Shown here: in pieces, positions 1 to 8,859 of the stretch
Layout: every line of letters starts with the position of its first letter
Position numbering within the stretch: position 1 is the first letter of the stretch
From: Rhizobacter terrae
Lineage (GTDB): Bacteria; Pseudomonadota; Gammaproteobacteria; Burkholderiales; Burkholderiaceae_C
Length of the DNA stretch: 64,000 nucleotides
NCBI RefSeq assembly: GCF_003852895.1
Contig: NZ_QUSW01000002.1
Span: 1 to 64,000 of the forward strand
Direction of reading: 5' to 3'
Notes under the pieces: model-generated
Databases searched by the model: none
What the model saw: the letters and a program-made list of their open reading frames with translations, nothing else
What the model was told of the DNA's origin: nothing
Translations under genes and position numbers: made by a program

Positions 1-123
1 GTGACCAGCGCCAAGTGGAACGACGCGGCCAACGCGGCAGCGGGCGCCGGCGGCCTCACCGGCAACGGCGACGGCAAGACCAGCGGCACCAGCTACGGCG
101 CTCAGGTCGAGATCTGGTTCTGA
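1..123 (+). CDS. C-terminal end of a LamB-like outer-membrane sugar porin (5' truncated)
   Basis: Only the last 40 codons are present, in the frame starting at base 1, so the GTG at position 1 is not a real start. The tail ends GTSYGAQVEIWF-stop: an aromatic C-terminal residue preceded by alternating hydrophobic residues, the signature of the last beta-strand of an outer-membrane barrel recognised by the BAM complex. The Gly/Asn/Ala-rich stretch before it fits a periplasmic turn. A sugar ABC importer lies just downstream on the same strand, so a LamB/OprB-type carbohydrate porin is the likely identity. This is inferred from the C-terminus and context only; any barrel protein would share the final-F rule. 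Confidence 0.6.
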   Translation: MTSAKWNDAANAAAGAGGLTGNGDGKTSGTSYGAQVEIWF

Positions 124-410
124 AGTAGAGCCCCCCAGTCGCTGGCGCTCCTGCCCCCGAGGGGCGCCACCCGACGGACCGGCGTAGCCGGATCCTCGGG
201 CGTGGCTTGATGGAGGCGTCGCTTTGCTTGCCATTCGTGGTTCACCGCCCCGAGCAGCAGTAGAGTGGCGCCTTGTACCGTGTTGTGGTGGACTGGTTTC
301 GGCCAGGCCACAACCCCCTCGGAAGGGCCGGCGGGGCGCCGGGGGGCGTCCCGCCGACGCTGGGGTTTCAATCTAGCTTTAAGCCAGAGTTCAGCCGTTA
401 AGCTCGGAGC
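124..410. repeat. Intergenic region with GC-rich palindromes, possibly a repeated element
   Basis: This 287-base gap between the porin and the response regulator holds no convincing gene. It contains GCCCC-CGA-GGGGC (153-165) and CCGGC-GTA-GCCGG (179-191), two close inverted repeats just after the porin stop. They could end porin transcription or belong to a dispersed REP-type family of the kind common in Comamonadaceae. No T-tract follows, so a classical terminator is not supported. The bases just before the regulator start (cggagc) give a short Shine-Dalgarno-like stretch. Confidence 0.4.
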
Positions 411-1085
411 ATGAAACTGCTCCTAGCGGAAGACGACGCCATCCTGGCCGACGCCTTGGCTTCGAGCCTGCGCAAAGCAGGCTTCGAGCCGGAGGTGGCG
501 AACAACGGCGCCGTCGCCGAATACCTTCTTCTCAAGCACAACTTCGACCTGGCCGTTCTCGACATCGGCCTTCCTCTCGTCGATGGACTCACCGTGCTCA
601 AGCGCGTGCGTGCCGCCCGGCCCACGCTCCCGATGCTCATCCTCACCGCGCTGGATGGCCTGGACGACCGTGTCGCCGGCCTCAACGCCGGTGCCGACGA
701 CTACCTCACCAAGCCTTTCGATTTCCCCGAGCTCGAAGCGCGCATCCGCGCCCTGCTTCGCCGCACACGCACGGGCAATGGCCCGGTCCAGCAGATGGGC
801 CGCCTCACCTTCGACCGCGATGCGCGACGCGCCTCGGTGGGCGGTGAAATGCTTGAACTCTCGCCGCGCGAATGGATGCTCTTCGACCTCCTGCTGACGC
901 AGCGCGACAAGGTGGTCACGAAAGACCAGATCGCCGAGACCTGGGCGGTCGAGCGCTCGGAATCGAACCCGGGCTCCATCGAGGTCTACATCCACCGCCT
1001 GCGCCGCAAGCTGGAAACCTCGGGCCTGGCCATCCGCACGGTGCGGGGCCTGGGCTACCTGCTCGAGGCCGAACCCGCGGCCTGA
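411..1085 (+). CDS. OmpR-family two-component response regulator
   Basis: 224-aa regulator. The N-terminal receiver has the acidic pair E7/D8/D9, the phospho-acceptor D51 in LAVLDIGLP, T79 and K101 in DDYLTKPF. The C-terminal winged helix (about 125-220) carries the family landmarks LSPREWMLFDLLL and VYIHRLRRKLE. Length is typical of OmpR/PhoB proteins. It is followed after 23 bases by its histidine kinase and then by a sugar ABC importer. By analogy with GltR/GtrS next to gts genes in pseudomonads, it probably controls the importer and porin in response to sugar; this is inference. TctD/QseB-like members are the alternative. Confidence 0.93.
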   Translation: MKLLLAEDDAILADALASSLRKAGFEPEVANNGAVAEYLLLKHNFDLAVLDIGLPLVDGLTVLKRVRAARPTLPMLILTALDGLDDRVAGLNAGADDYLTKPFDFPELEARIRALLRRTRTGNGPVQQMGRLTFDRDARRASVGGEMLELSPREWMLFDLLLTQRDKVVTKDQIAETWAVERSESNPGSIEVYIHRLRRKLETSGLAIRTVRGLGYLLEAEPAA

Positions 1086-1108
1086 GGCGGCGGGCCATCC
1101 TGCGGCGC

Positions 1109-2563
1109 ATGCTCTCTCCATTCAAGCGAGCGCTCAAGAACGTACCCGGCGTGAGCCCGGGCACGCGTTCGCTGCAGCGCCACCTGCTGACCTGGCTGCT
1201 GCTGCCGCAGCTCGTTCTGTGGCTGGCCGCCGCCTACGTCACCTACAACGTCGCCGAGCGCTATGCCAACAAGGCGATCGATGCGAGCCTCACCACCGCC
1301 ACGCGCGCACTCGCGAGGCAGGTCAAGCCGCTGGGCAACGGGCTGTTCATCGACTTCCCGAAAGCCGCGCAGGACATCATCGAGGCCGACCCCGACGACC
1401 GCGTGTACTACATGGTCAGCACGCCGCCGGGCCAGTTCATCCTCGGCAACAAGCAGATCCCAGCGCCACCGCACATCGTGGACCCGCGGCTGGAAGATCC
1501 CTACTTCTACGACGGCAGCATCGGTGAGGGCCGCACCGCCGTGGCGGTGCGCGTCTCGGCGCTGTACCTGGCCTACGGCGACGACAGCATGCAGCGCATG
1601 CTGGTGCAGATCGCCCGCAGCCGCGCCAGTCGCGAACAGCTCGCGCGCCAGATCCTCGTGGACACGGCCCTGCCCTTGTCGGCGCTCATCGCGCTGATGT
1701 CGGTGATCGTGTGGGGTGGGATACGCACCGGCCTGTCGCCGCTGTGGCGCATGCGCATGCTGGTGGAAGACCGCGCCCCCAACGACCTCGCGCCCATCGA
1801 GCTCGACGCCGCGCCCGAGGAAGTGCGCGCGCTGGCCAAGGCCATCAACACGCTGCTGGCCGAGGTGCAGGAAAGCGTGAGCGCGCAAAAGCGCTTCATC
1901 AACGATGCGGCGCACCAGCTGCGCACGCCGCTGGCCGGCCTCAAGAGCCAGACTGAACTGGCGCTGAATGAATCCAAAGAGCCGGAGCTGCGCTCACGGC
2001 TGGAGATGGTCCACCAGAGCGCCGCTCGCAGCGCCCACCTCGTCAATCAGCTGCTTGCGCTGGCCCGGGCCGAACCCAACGCGACGGCCGAGCAGGGCAA
2101 GACGCGCATGGACATGCGCAAGCTCGCCGCCGACCTCTGTGCCGAGCTCGTCCCGCGCGCGCTGGCCGCGGGCGTGGACCTGGGCTTCGGCGAAGACGGC
2201 GACGAACCCGCCGACACCACGCCGCTGTTCGTCATGGGCCATCCGCTGCTGCTGCGCGAGGCGCTGACCAACCTCATCGACAACGCCATCCGCTACGCCG
2301 GCCGCGGCAAGGTGGTCACGGTGAATGCCCAGGTCCAGGGCGACAAGATCGTCGTCACCGTGGAAGACAACGGCCCGGGCCTGGCCGAGGCCGATCGCGA
2401 GCGCGTCTTCCAGCGCTTCGTGCGCGCCACCTACGACGGTAACGGCTGCGGGCTGGGCCTGGCCATCGCCCGCGAGATCGTCACCCGCCACAGCGGCACC
2501 GTCGTTCTGGAGCAGGCCCAGCCGCAAGGGCTCAGGGCCGTCATCCGCCTTCCCCGGGCCTGA
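1109..2563 (+). CDS. Two-component sensor histidine kinase
   Basis: 484-aa kinase partnered with the preceding regulator. A transmembrane helix lies near residues 24-45 and a second near 180-205, enclosing a periplasmic sensor region of about 135 residues. A HAMP-like stretch is followed by the dimerisation/phospho-acceptor H-box AAHQLRTPL with H269. The HATPase domain has the N-box (LTNLIDNAIRYA), the D-box VEDNGPGL and the G-box GNGCGLGLAIA. The open frame reaches upstream into the regulator gene; the ATG at 1109 is chosen because it falls just after the regulator stop and begins a normal membrane-anchored N-terminus. The sensed signal is not evident. Confidence 0.92.
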   Translation: MLSPFKRALKNVPGVSPGTRSLQRHLLTWLLLPQLVLWLAAAYVTYNVAERYANKAIDASLTTATRALARQVKPLGNGLFIDFPKAAQDIIEADPDDRVYYMVSTPPGQFILGNKQIPAPPHIVDPRLEDPYFYDGSIGEGRTAVAVRVSALYLAYGDDSMQRMLVQIARSRASREQLARQILVDTALPLSALIALMSVIVWGGIRTGLSPLWRMRMLVEDRAPNDLAPIELDAAPEEVRALAKAINTLLAEVQESVSAQKRFINDAAHQLRTPLAGLKSQTELALNESKEPELRSRLEMVHQSAARSAHLVNQLLALARAEPNATAEQGKTRMDMRKLAADLCAELVPRALAAGVDLGFGEDGDEPADTTPLFVMGHPLLLREALTNLIDNAIRYAGRGKVVTVNAQVQGDKIVVTVEDNGPGLAEADRERVFQRFVRATYDGNGCGLGLAIAREIVTRHSGTVVLEQAQPQGLRAVIRLPRA

Positions 2564-2589
2564 ACCGCCTGGCGGGACAGCCCAAGCGG

Positions 2590-2641
2590 TTGACAGGGGA
2601 GTGCCCTAGGGAAAGTCCCGAGCTTGTCGTTTCGTTAACGA
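2590..2641 (+). promoter_or_regulatory. Possible promoter/operator region of the sugar ABC importer
   Basis: A TTGACA hexamer starts at 2590, but a good -10 at normal spacing is not visible. The palindrome CCCTAGGG (2604-2611) and the perfect palindrome TCGTTAACGA (2632-2641) lie between the kinase stop and the receptor start. Either could be a binding site for the adjacent OmpR-type regulator or another factor. Low confidence. Confidence 0.3.
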
Positions 2642-2705
2642 TATTTTAAAGTTCGGTCCGCTTGGTTCAACAAGCTGAATAATTTTTGAACAGGAGACTA
2701 TCCGC

Positions 2706-3959
2706 ATGGCTATGACCCGTATTTCTCTTGCCCTGGCCACCGCCGGCCTGATGGGCGCAACGCTGGCGCACGCCGGCGAAGTCGAGGTGCTGCACTGGTG
2801 GACCTCCGGCGGTGAAGCCAAGGCGGCCTCGGCGCTGAAGGCCACGATGCAATCCAAGGGCCACACCTGGAAGGATTTCGCAGTTGCCGGCGGCGGTGGC
2901 GACTCTGCGATGACCGTCCTGAAGTCCCGCGTCGTCTCGGGCAACGCCCCGGCTGCTGCGCAGATCAAGGGTCCCTCCATCCAGGAATGGGCGCGTGAAG
3001 GCGTGCTGGCCAACATGGACGACGTGGCCAAGGCCGAGCACTGGGACAGCCTGCTGCCCAAGGCCATCGCCGACGGCCTGAAGTACCAGGGCCACTACGT
3101 TGCCGCTCCGGTCAACGTGCACCGCGTGAACTGGCTGTGGACCAACCCCGAAGCCTTCAAGAAGGCCGGCGCCAAGGTGCCGACCACGTGGGACGAGTTC
3201 TTCACCGCTGCTGACGCGCTGAAGAAGGCCGGCCTGATCGCCGTCGCCCACGGTGGCCAGAACTGGCAGGACTTCACCACCTTCGAAACCGTGGCGCTGG
3301 GCGTCGGCGGTGCCGAGTTCTACAAGAAGGCCCTGGTGCACCTGGACCCGGCCTCGCTGAAGAGCCCGACGATGGAAAAGGTGCTGACGACCTTCAAGAA
3401 GATCAAGGACTACACCGACAAGAACGCCCCGGGCCGCGACTGGAACCTGGCCACGGCCATGGTGATCAAGGGCGAAGCCGGCATGCAGTTCATGGGTGAC
3501 TGGGCCAAGGGCGAATTCCTCGCCGCCGGCAAGGTCCCGGGCAAGGACTTCGGTTGCGTGGCCGCCCCCGGCACCGCCAAGTCCTACACCTACAACGTGG
3601 ACAGCTTCGCCCTGTTCAAGCTGAAGGACCCGGCCAACCAGAAGGCCCAGCAGGACCTGGCCGCGGCCATCATGTCGACCGACTTCCAGGAAGTGTTCAA
3701 CCTGAACAAGGGTTCCATCCCGGTTCGCCTGAACATGAAGCTGGACAAGTTCGACGAGTGCGCCAAGACCTCGGCCGCCGACTTCGTGTCCACCTCGAAG
3801 GCCGGCTCGCTGGTTCCGTCCATCGCCCACGGCATGGCTGTCCCGTCGGCCGCCGAAGGCGCCATCAAGGACGTCGTCTCGCAGTTCTGGAACGACGACA
3901 AGGCCACGCCGGCCGCCACGATGGACAAGCTGGTTGCGGCCGCGAAGACGAAGTCCTAA
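2706..3959 (+). CDS. gtsA: Sugar ABC transporter periplasmic binding protein (GtsA-like)
   Basis: 417-aa extracellular receptor of the carbohydrate-uptake CUT1 family. A signal peptide ends at about A23 (TLAHA before GEVEVLHWW). The mature protein has the family pattern: the N-terminal HWWTSGGE strand, the VNVHRVNWLWTN segment and TWDEFF in the hinge region. An AGGAG Shine-Dalgarno sequence at 2692-2696 supports the start. Two permeases and an ATPase follow. Pseudomonas GtsA binds glucose, and close relatives bind glucose/mannose, so a hexose is the likely ligand; the specificity is inferred, not seen. It is the first gene of the importer after the two-component pair. Confidence 0.9.
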   Translation: MAMTRISLALATAGLMGATLAHAGEVEVLHWWTSGGEAKAASALKATMQSKGHTWKDFAVAGGGGDSAMTVLKSRVVSGNAPAAAQIKGPSIQEWAREGVLANMDDVAKAEHWDSLLPKAIADGLKYQGHYVAAPVNVHRVNWLWTNPEAFKKAGAKVPTTWDEFFTAADALKKAGLIAVAHGGQNWQDFTTFETVALGVGGAEFYKKALVHLDPASLKSPTMEKVLTTFKKIKDYTDKNAPGRDWNLATAMVIKGEAGMQFMGDWAKGEFLAAGKVPGKDFGCVAAPGTAKSYTYNVDSFALFKLKDPANQKAQQDLAAAIMSTDFQEVFNLNKGSIPVRLNMKLDKFDECAKTSAADFVSTSKAGSLVPSIAHGMAVPSAAEGAIKDVVSQFWNDDKATPAATMDKLVAAAKTKS

Positions 3960-3987
3960 GCTCGCGACCACACTCACAGCGAAGTAA

Positions 3988-4101
3988 CCCCCTCTCCCCT
4001 CGCGGGAGAGGGTTGGGGTGAGGGGGCCTGATGCCGACGCTGCGCATCGGTTGTCGACCACGAGCCCCTCCCACCTCCACCCTCTCCTGCAACGGGAGAG
4101 G
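3988..4101 (+). repeat. Two hairpin repeats between receptor and permease genes
   Basis: The first unit has a perfect 9-bp stem, CCCTCTCCC (3990-3998) with GGGAGAGGG (4004-4012), followed by a G-rich arm. The second has a 7-bp stem, CCTCTCC (4081-4087) with GGAGAGG (4095-4101). The motif resembles a dispersed intergenic repeat seen in many proteobacteria. Lying between a receptor and its membrane genes, it may stabilise or terminate part of the transcript so that receptor outnumbers permease, as in other CUT1 operons. There is no T-run, so full termination is unlikely. Confidence 0.7.
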
Positions 4102-4113
4102 CGTCACATATCC

Positions 4114-5001
4114 ATGACCTCGCCCATCTCAAACGCTGCACGCCTGAGCCAGTGGATGCCACGGCTCGTGATCGCGCCGTCCTTCATCATCGCGATGCTG
4201 TTCATCTACGGCCTCATCGCGTGGAACGGCTACCTGTCACTGTCGGCTTCGCGCCTCCTGCCGAACTATGAGTTCATCGGCCTGGAGCAGTACCACAACC
4301 TGTTCGAGAGCGAACGTTGGTGGGTGGCCCTGAAGAACCTGGGCATCTTCGGCGGCCTGTTCATCTTCTGCGGCATGGCGCTGGGCCTGTTCCTGGCCAT
4401 CTTGCTGGACCAGAAGATCCGCGCAGAGGGCGCTCTTCGCACCATCTACATGTACCCGATGGCGCTGAGCTTCATCGTCACGGGCACCGCCTGGAAGTGG
4501 ATCCTCAACCCTGGCCTGGGCATCGAGAAGGTCGTCCAGGGCCTGGGCTTCACCAGCTTCCAGTTCGACTGGCTCATCGACCCGAACATGGCCATCTACA
4601 CCGTGGTCATCGCGGGCGTCTGGCAAAGCTCGGGCTTCGTCATGGCCCTGTTCCTGGCCGGCCTGCGCGGCATCGACGACTCCATCCTCAAGGCAGCGCA
4701 GATCGACGGCGCCAGCCTGCCGCGCATCTACTGGCGCATCATCATTCCCAGCCTGCGCCCGGTCTTCTTCTCCACGCTGATGGTGCTCAGCCACCTCGCG
4801 ATCAAGAGCTTCGACCTGGTGATGGCACTGACCGCGGGCGGCCCCGGCTTCGCCACCGACCTGCCGGCCACCTACATGTACACCATGGCTTTCTCGCGCG
4901 GCCAGATCGGCCTGGGCGCGGCTTCTGCGACCATCATGCTGGCGACCGTGGCCGCCATCGTCGTGCCCTACCTGTACTCGGAACTGAGGAGCAAGCGATG
5001 A
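4114..5001 (+). CDS. gtsB: Sugar ABC transporter permease (GtsB-like, MalF type)
   Basis: 295-aa inner-membrane permease with about six transmembrane helices, the first at roughly residues 15-40. The cytoplasmic EAA loop, which docks the ATPase, is visible as AAQIDGASLPRIYWRIIIP near residue 200. The open frame begins earlier with a GTG inside the hairpin repeat; the ATG at 4114 is preferred because it lies outside the repeat and leaves a short hydrophilic N-terminus before helix 1. Its stop overlaps the next permease start by four bases (ATGA), indicating coupled translation. It forms the channel with the following gene product. Confidence 0.92.
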   Translation: MTSPISNAARLSQWMPRLVIAPSFIIAMLFIYGLIAWNGYLSLSASRLLPNYEFIGLEQYHNLFESERWWVALKNLGIFGGLFIFCGMALGLFLAILLDQKIRAEGALRTIYMYPMALSFIVTGTAWKWILNPGLGIEKVVQGLGFTSFQFDWLIDPNMAIYTVVIAGVWQSSGFVMALFLAGLRGIDDSILKAAQIDGASLPRIYWRIIIPSLRPVFFSTLMVLSHLAIKSFDLVMALTAGGPGFATDLPATYMYTMAFSRGQIGLGAASATIMLATVAAIVVPYLYSELRSKR

Positions 5002-5927
5002 GCGCGCCCGTGAATGCAGCACCGGCGAACATCGTCCGACCCATGCGAACCGACAGCCCCGCCTCCACCAAGCCCGCCAACCTCGTGTGGCACCGCATCG
5101 CACTGTGGTCGGTGCTCCTGTTGTTCGCGCTGGTCTTCCTCACGCCGATGTACGTGATGGTCACCACCTCGCTGAAGGACATGGCGCAGGTGCGCGGCGG
5201 CAGCCTGCTGTCGCTGCCCACCTCGCCCAGCTTCGACGCCTGGGCCAAGGCCTGGGGGAGCGCCTGCACCGGCATCGACTGCGGCGGCCTGAAGCCTTTC
5301 TTCATGAACTCCGTGATGATGGTCGTGCCGGCCGTCCTCATCTCCACCGCCATCGGCGCGGTCAACGGCTACGTGCTCAGCAAGTGGCGCTTCAAGGGCA
5401 GCGAAGTGATGTTCGCGCTGATGCTGTTCGGCATGTTCATGCCGCTGCAGGTCGTGCTGCTGCCGATGTCGCAGGTGCTGGGCTGGCTGGGCATCGCCAG
5501 TTCCATCTGGGGCCTGGTGATGGTGCACATCGTCGCCGGCCTGCCGTCCACGACGCTGTTCTTCCGCAACTACTACGTGGGCCTGCCCGATGAACTCGTG
5601 AAGGCCGCCATGCTCGACGGCGCGGGCTTCTGGCGCATCTTCTGGCGGATCATCGTGCCGCTGTCCACGCCGATCTTCGTCGTGACGCTGATCTGGCAGT
5701 TCACCAACATCTGGAACGACTTCCTGTTCGGCGTGGTGTTCTCCGGCGGCGACTCCAAGCCGGTCACGGTGGGCCTGAACAACCTGGCCAACACCTCCAG
5801 CGCGGTGAAGGAATACAACGTGGACATGGCCGCCGCGATGATCGCCGGCCTGCCCACCCTGTTCGTCTACATCGTCGCTGGCAAGTATTTCGTGCGCGGC
5901 CTGACCGCCGGCGCAGTCAAGGGTTAA
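4998..5927 (+). CDS. gtsC: Sugar ABC transporter permease (GtsC-like, MalG type)
   Basis: 309-aa second permease of the importer. A hydrophilic N-terminal tail of about 30 residues precedes six predicted helices. The EAA loop reads KAAMLDGAGFWRIFWRIIVP near residues 210-230, and the MalG-type FTNIWNDFLFGVVF segment follows. The open frame extends far upstream through the gtsB region out of frame; the ATG at 4998, overlapping the gtsB stop, is the clear start. The ATPase begins 11 bases downstream with a GGAAAGAG ribosome site. Confidence 0.92.
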   Translation: MSAPVNAAPANIVRPMRTDSPASTKPANLVWHRIALWSVLLLFALVFLTPMYVMVTTSLKDMAQVRGGSLLSLPTSPSFDAWAKAWGSACTGIDCGGLKPFFMNSVMMVVPAVLISTAIGAVNGYVLSKWRFKGSEVMFALMLFGMFMPLQVVLLPMSQVLGWLGIASSIWGLVMVHIVAGLPSTTLFFRNYYVGLPDELVKAAMLDGAGFWRIFWRIIVPLSTPIFVVTLIWQFTNIWNDFLFGVVFSGGDSKPVTVGLNNLANTSSAVKEYNVDMAAAMIAGLPTLFVYIVAGKYFVRGLTAGAVKG

Positions 5928-5938
5928 GGAAAGAGATC

Positions 5939-7003
<1,065 letters not shown>

Positions 7004-7005
7004 TC

Positions 7006-8238
7006 GTGCACGACCACCTGAACTTCCGCTCGGTCAGCTTCCTCGAGTCGCACATCCTCGACACCATGGCCTTCTACGATGGCCGGTGCCTGGATCCGAC
7101 GGGCGGGTTCTTCCATTTCTTCAAGGACGACGGCACGGTCTACGACCGGACCACGCGCCACCTCGTCAGCAGCACGCGCTTTGTCTTCACCCAGGCCATG
7201 GCGGCCCGCCGTTTCGGCGAGACGAAGTACCTGGACGCCACGCGCCACGCACTGCGCTTCCTGCGCGAAGCGCACCGCGACCCGGCCACCGGCGGCTACG
7301 CCTGGCAGCTCTCGTGGGACAACGGCCGCAAGACCGTGCTGGACGCCACCAACCACTGCTACGGCCTGGCCTTCGTGCTGCTGGCCCACGCGCATGCGGC
7401 CATGGCCGGCATCGCCGAGGCACGCGCGGGCATCGCCGAGACCTTCGAGCTGATGGAGCAGCGCTTCTGGGAGCCCGCCAACGGGCTCTATGCCGACGAG
7501 GCCACCGCCGACTGGCAGGTGCTGCCCTACCGAGGCCAGAACGCCAACATGCATGCCTGCGAGGCCATGCTCGCCGCCTACGAGGCCACCAGCGACCAGC
7601 GCTACCTCGACCGCGCCGCGGTGCTGGCCGATTCGGTCACGCGCCGCCTGGCCCAGCACGGCAAGGGCATGGTCTGGGAGCACTACCGCATCGACCCGGC
7701 CACCGGCGGCTGGACACCCGACTGGGACTACAACCGCCACGACAAGACCAACATCTTCCGCCCCTGGGGCTACCAGCCCGGCCACCACACCGAGTGGTCC
7801 AAGCTGCTGCTGATCCTGGATCGCCATCAGCCGGCCGACTGGCTGCTGCCGCGCTCACAGGAACTCTTCGCCGCGGGGACCGAGCACGCCTGGGACACGG
7901 CCCATGGCGGACTGGTCTACGGCATCGCCGACGATGAGAAGCACCACGGCAAGATGGTGGTGTGCGACGGCGACAAGTACTTCTGGGTGCAGGCCGAAAG
8001 CCTGGCCACCGCCGCCCTGCTGGCGCTGCGCACCGGCGAAGGCGGCTACTGGGACTGGTATGACCGGCTGTGGGACTACAGCTGGGAGCACTTCGTCGAC
8101 CACGAGCACGGGGCCTGGTATCGCATCCTCACGCCGGACAACAAGAAGATCAGCGACGAGAAGAGCCCGGCCGGGAAGGTGGACTACCACACCATGGGTG
8201 CGTGCTACGAAGTCTGGGCGGCCCTGGAGGCCGCTTGA
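7006..8238 (+). CDS. AGE-family (N-acylglucosamine 2-epimerase) sugar epimerase/isomerase
   Basis: 410-aa soluble protein of the alpha6/alpha6-barrel AGE family, which includes mannose isomerases (YihS, ManI), cellobiose epimerase and RnBP. Family landmarks include RFVFTQAMAARRFGE, the NHCYGLAFVLLAHA helix, ANMHACEAMLAAYE and FRPWGYQPGHHTEWSKLLL, with several conserved His and Arg. The start is a GTG two bases after the ATPase stop, so it is translated with the importer. The substrate is probably a hexose taken up by that importer, for example mannose to fructose conversion; this rests on context and not on residues I can assign with certainty. Confidence 0.85.
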   Translation: MHDHLNFRSVSFLESHILDTMAFYDGRCLDPTGGFFHFFKDDGTVYDRTTRHLVSSTRFVFTQAMAARRFGETKYLDATRHALRFLREAHRDPATGGYAWQLSWDNGRKTVLDATNHCYGLAFVLLAHAHAAMAGIAEARAGIAETFELMEQRFWEPANGLYADEATADWQVLPYRGQNANMHACEAMLAAYEATSDQRYLDRAAVLADSVTRRLAQHGKGMVWEHYRIDPATGGWTPDWDYNRHDKTNIFRPWGYQPGHHTEWSKLLLILDRHQPADWLLPRSQELFAAGTEHAWDTAHGGLVYGIADDEKHHGKMVVCDGDKYFWVQAESLATAALLALRTGEGGYWDWYDRLWDYSWEHFVDHEHGAWYRILTPDNKKISDEKSPAGKVDYHTMGACYEVWAALEAA

Positions 8239-8241
8239 GGC

Positions 8242-8613
8242 TCAGAAGAAGCTGCAGCTCAGCGACACGCTGACGCCCAGCCGCGGCGTGCCGTCGCCGC
8301 CCTGGATCTGCGGCGTGCGTTGTGAATTCGTGCGGACCAGGGTCCGGCAGTCGTCCGCTGCGACGCCCATCTCGCGCAGCGCCTTGGTGGCGCCTTCGGC
8401 CGCGAACTTCAGCGAGCCGCGCGGGCGTTGGCCGGGAGCGCCGGACAGGTCGATGAAGTCGTAGCTGCTGGCCTGCGACGCAGCCAGGCTGCGCTGGGCA
8501 CGATCCGCCAGGCTGCTGCCCTGCGACTGGGCCATGGCTGCTCCACCCATGCCGAGGAGGCACGACACCGCCAGGGCTCTGGACGCTGTGCTGATCAGGT
8601 ACTGCTGGATCAT
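8242..8613 (-). CDS. Small secreted protein of unknown function
   Basis: 123 aa from the ATG at 8613. The open frame extends further upstream, but this Met begins a clean signal peptide (LAVSCLLGMGGAAMA, cleavage before QSQGSS). The mature part of about 95 residues is soluble-looking, has one Cys in DDCRTL and another in the final LSCSFF, and could form a disulphide. It ends in two Phe. I do not recognise the family. It is convergent with the AGE gene and divergent from tldD, with 246 bases between the two starts. Confidence 0.6.
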   Translation of the reverse strand: MIQQYLISTASRALAVSCLLGMGGAAMAQSQGSSLADRAQRSLAASQASSYDFIDLSGAPGQRPRGSLKFAAEGATKALREMGVAADDCRTLVRTNSQRTPQIQGGDGTPRLGVSVSLSCSFF

Positions 8614-8859
8614 GGTGGGCCTCGCTGACTGCTCTAAGGGTGCTTGTGCGCATGTCGAGCGCAACCTCCGTGCCAGACCCGATTTCTTCGTTTTCCGTCC
8701 ATCCGCGCCATGGTCAGCCGGCAGGCAGGTCACCAGCCGATACGAATTGCCCGGCCAAGTGACGCTTCGTGTTAGGGGTGCGGATACAAGCGTTTCAGGA
8801 TGCAGCGCCGCGCCACGGCCCCCTACACTCGGCCTTCCGTCTCAAAAGGATGTCCAGGA

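Noticed and set aside
102-371. 89-codon minus-strand frame in the first intergenic region
   Set aside because: It overlaps the porin end and GC-rich palindromes and has no ribosome site or recognisable sequence.
872-1108. Longer N-terminus for the sensor kinase
   Set aside because: The extension overlaps the response regulator gene and reads as Pro/Arg-rich shadow; the ATG at 1109 gives a normal membrane-anchored start.
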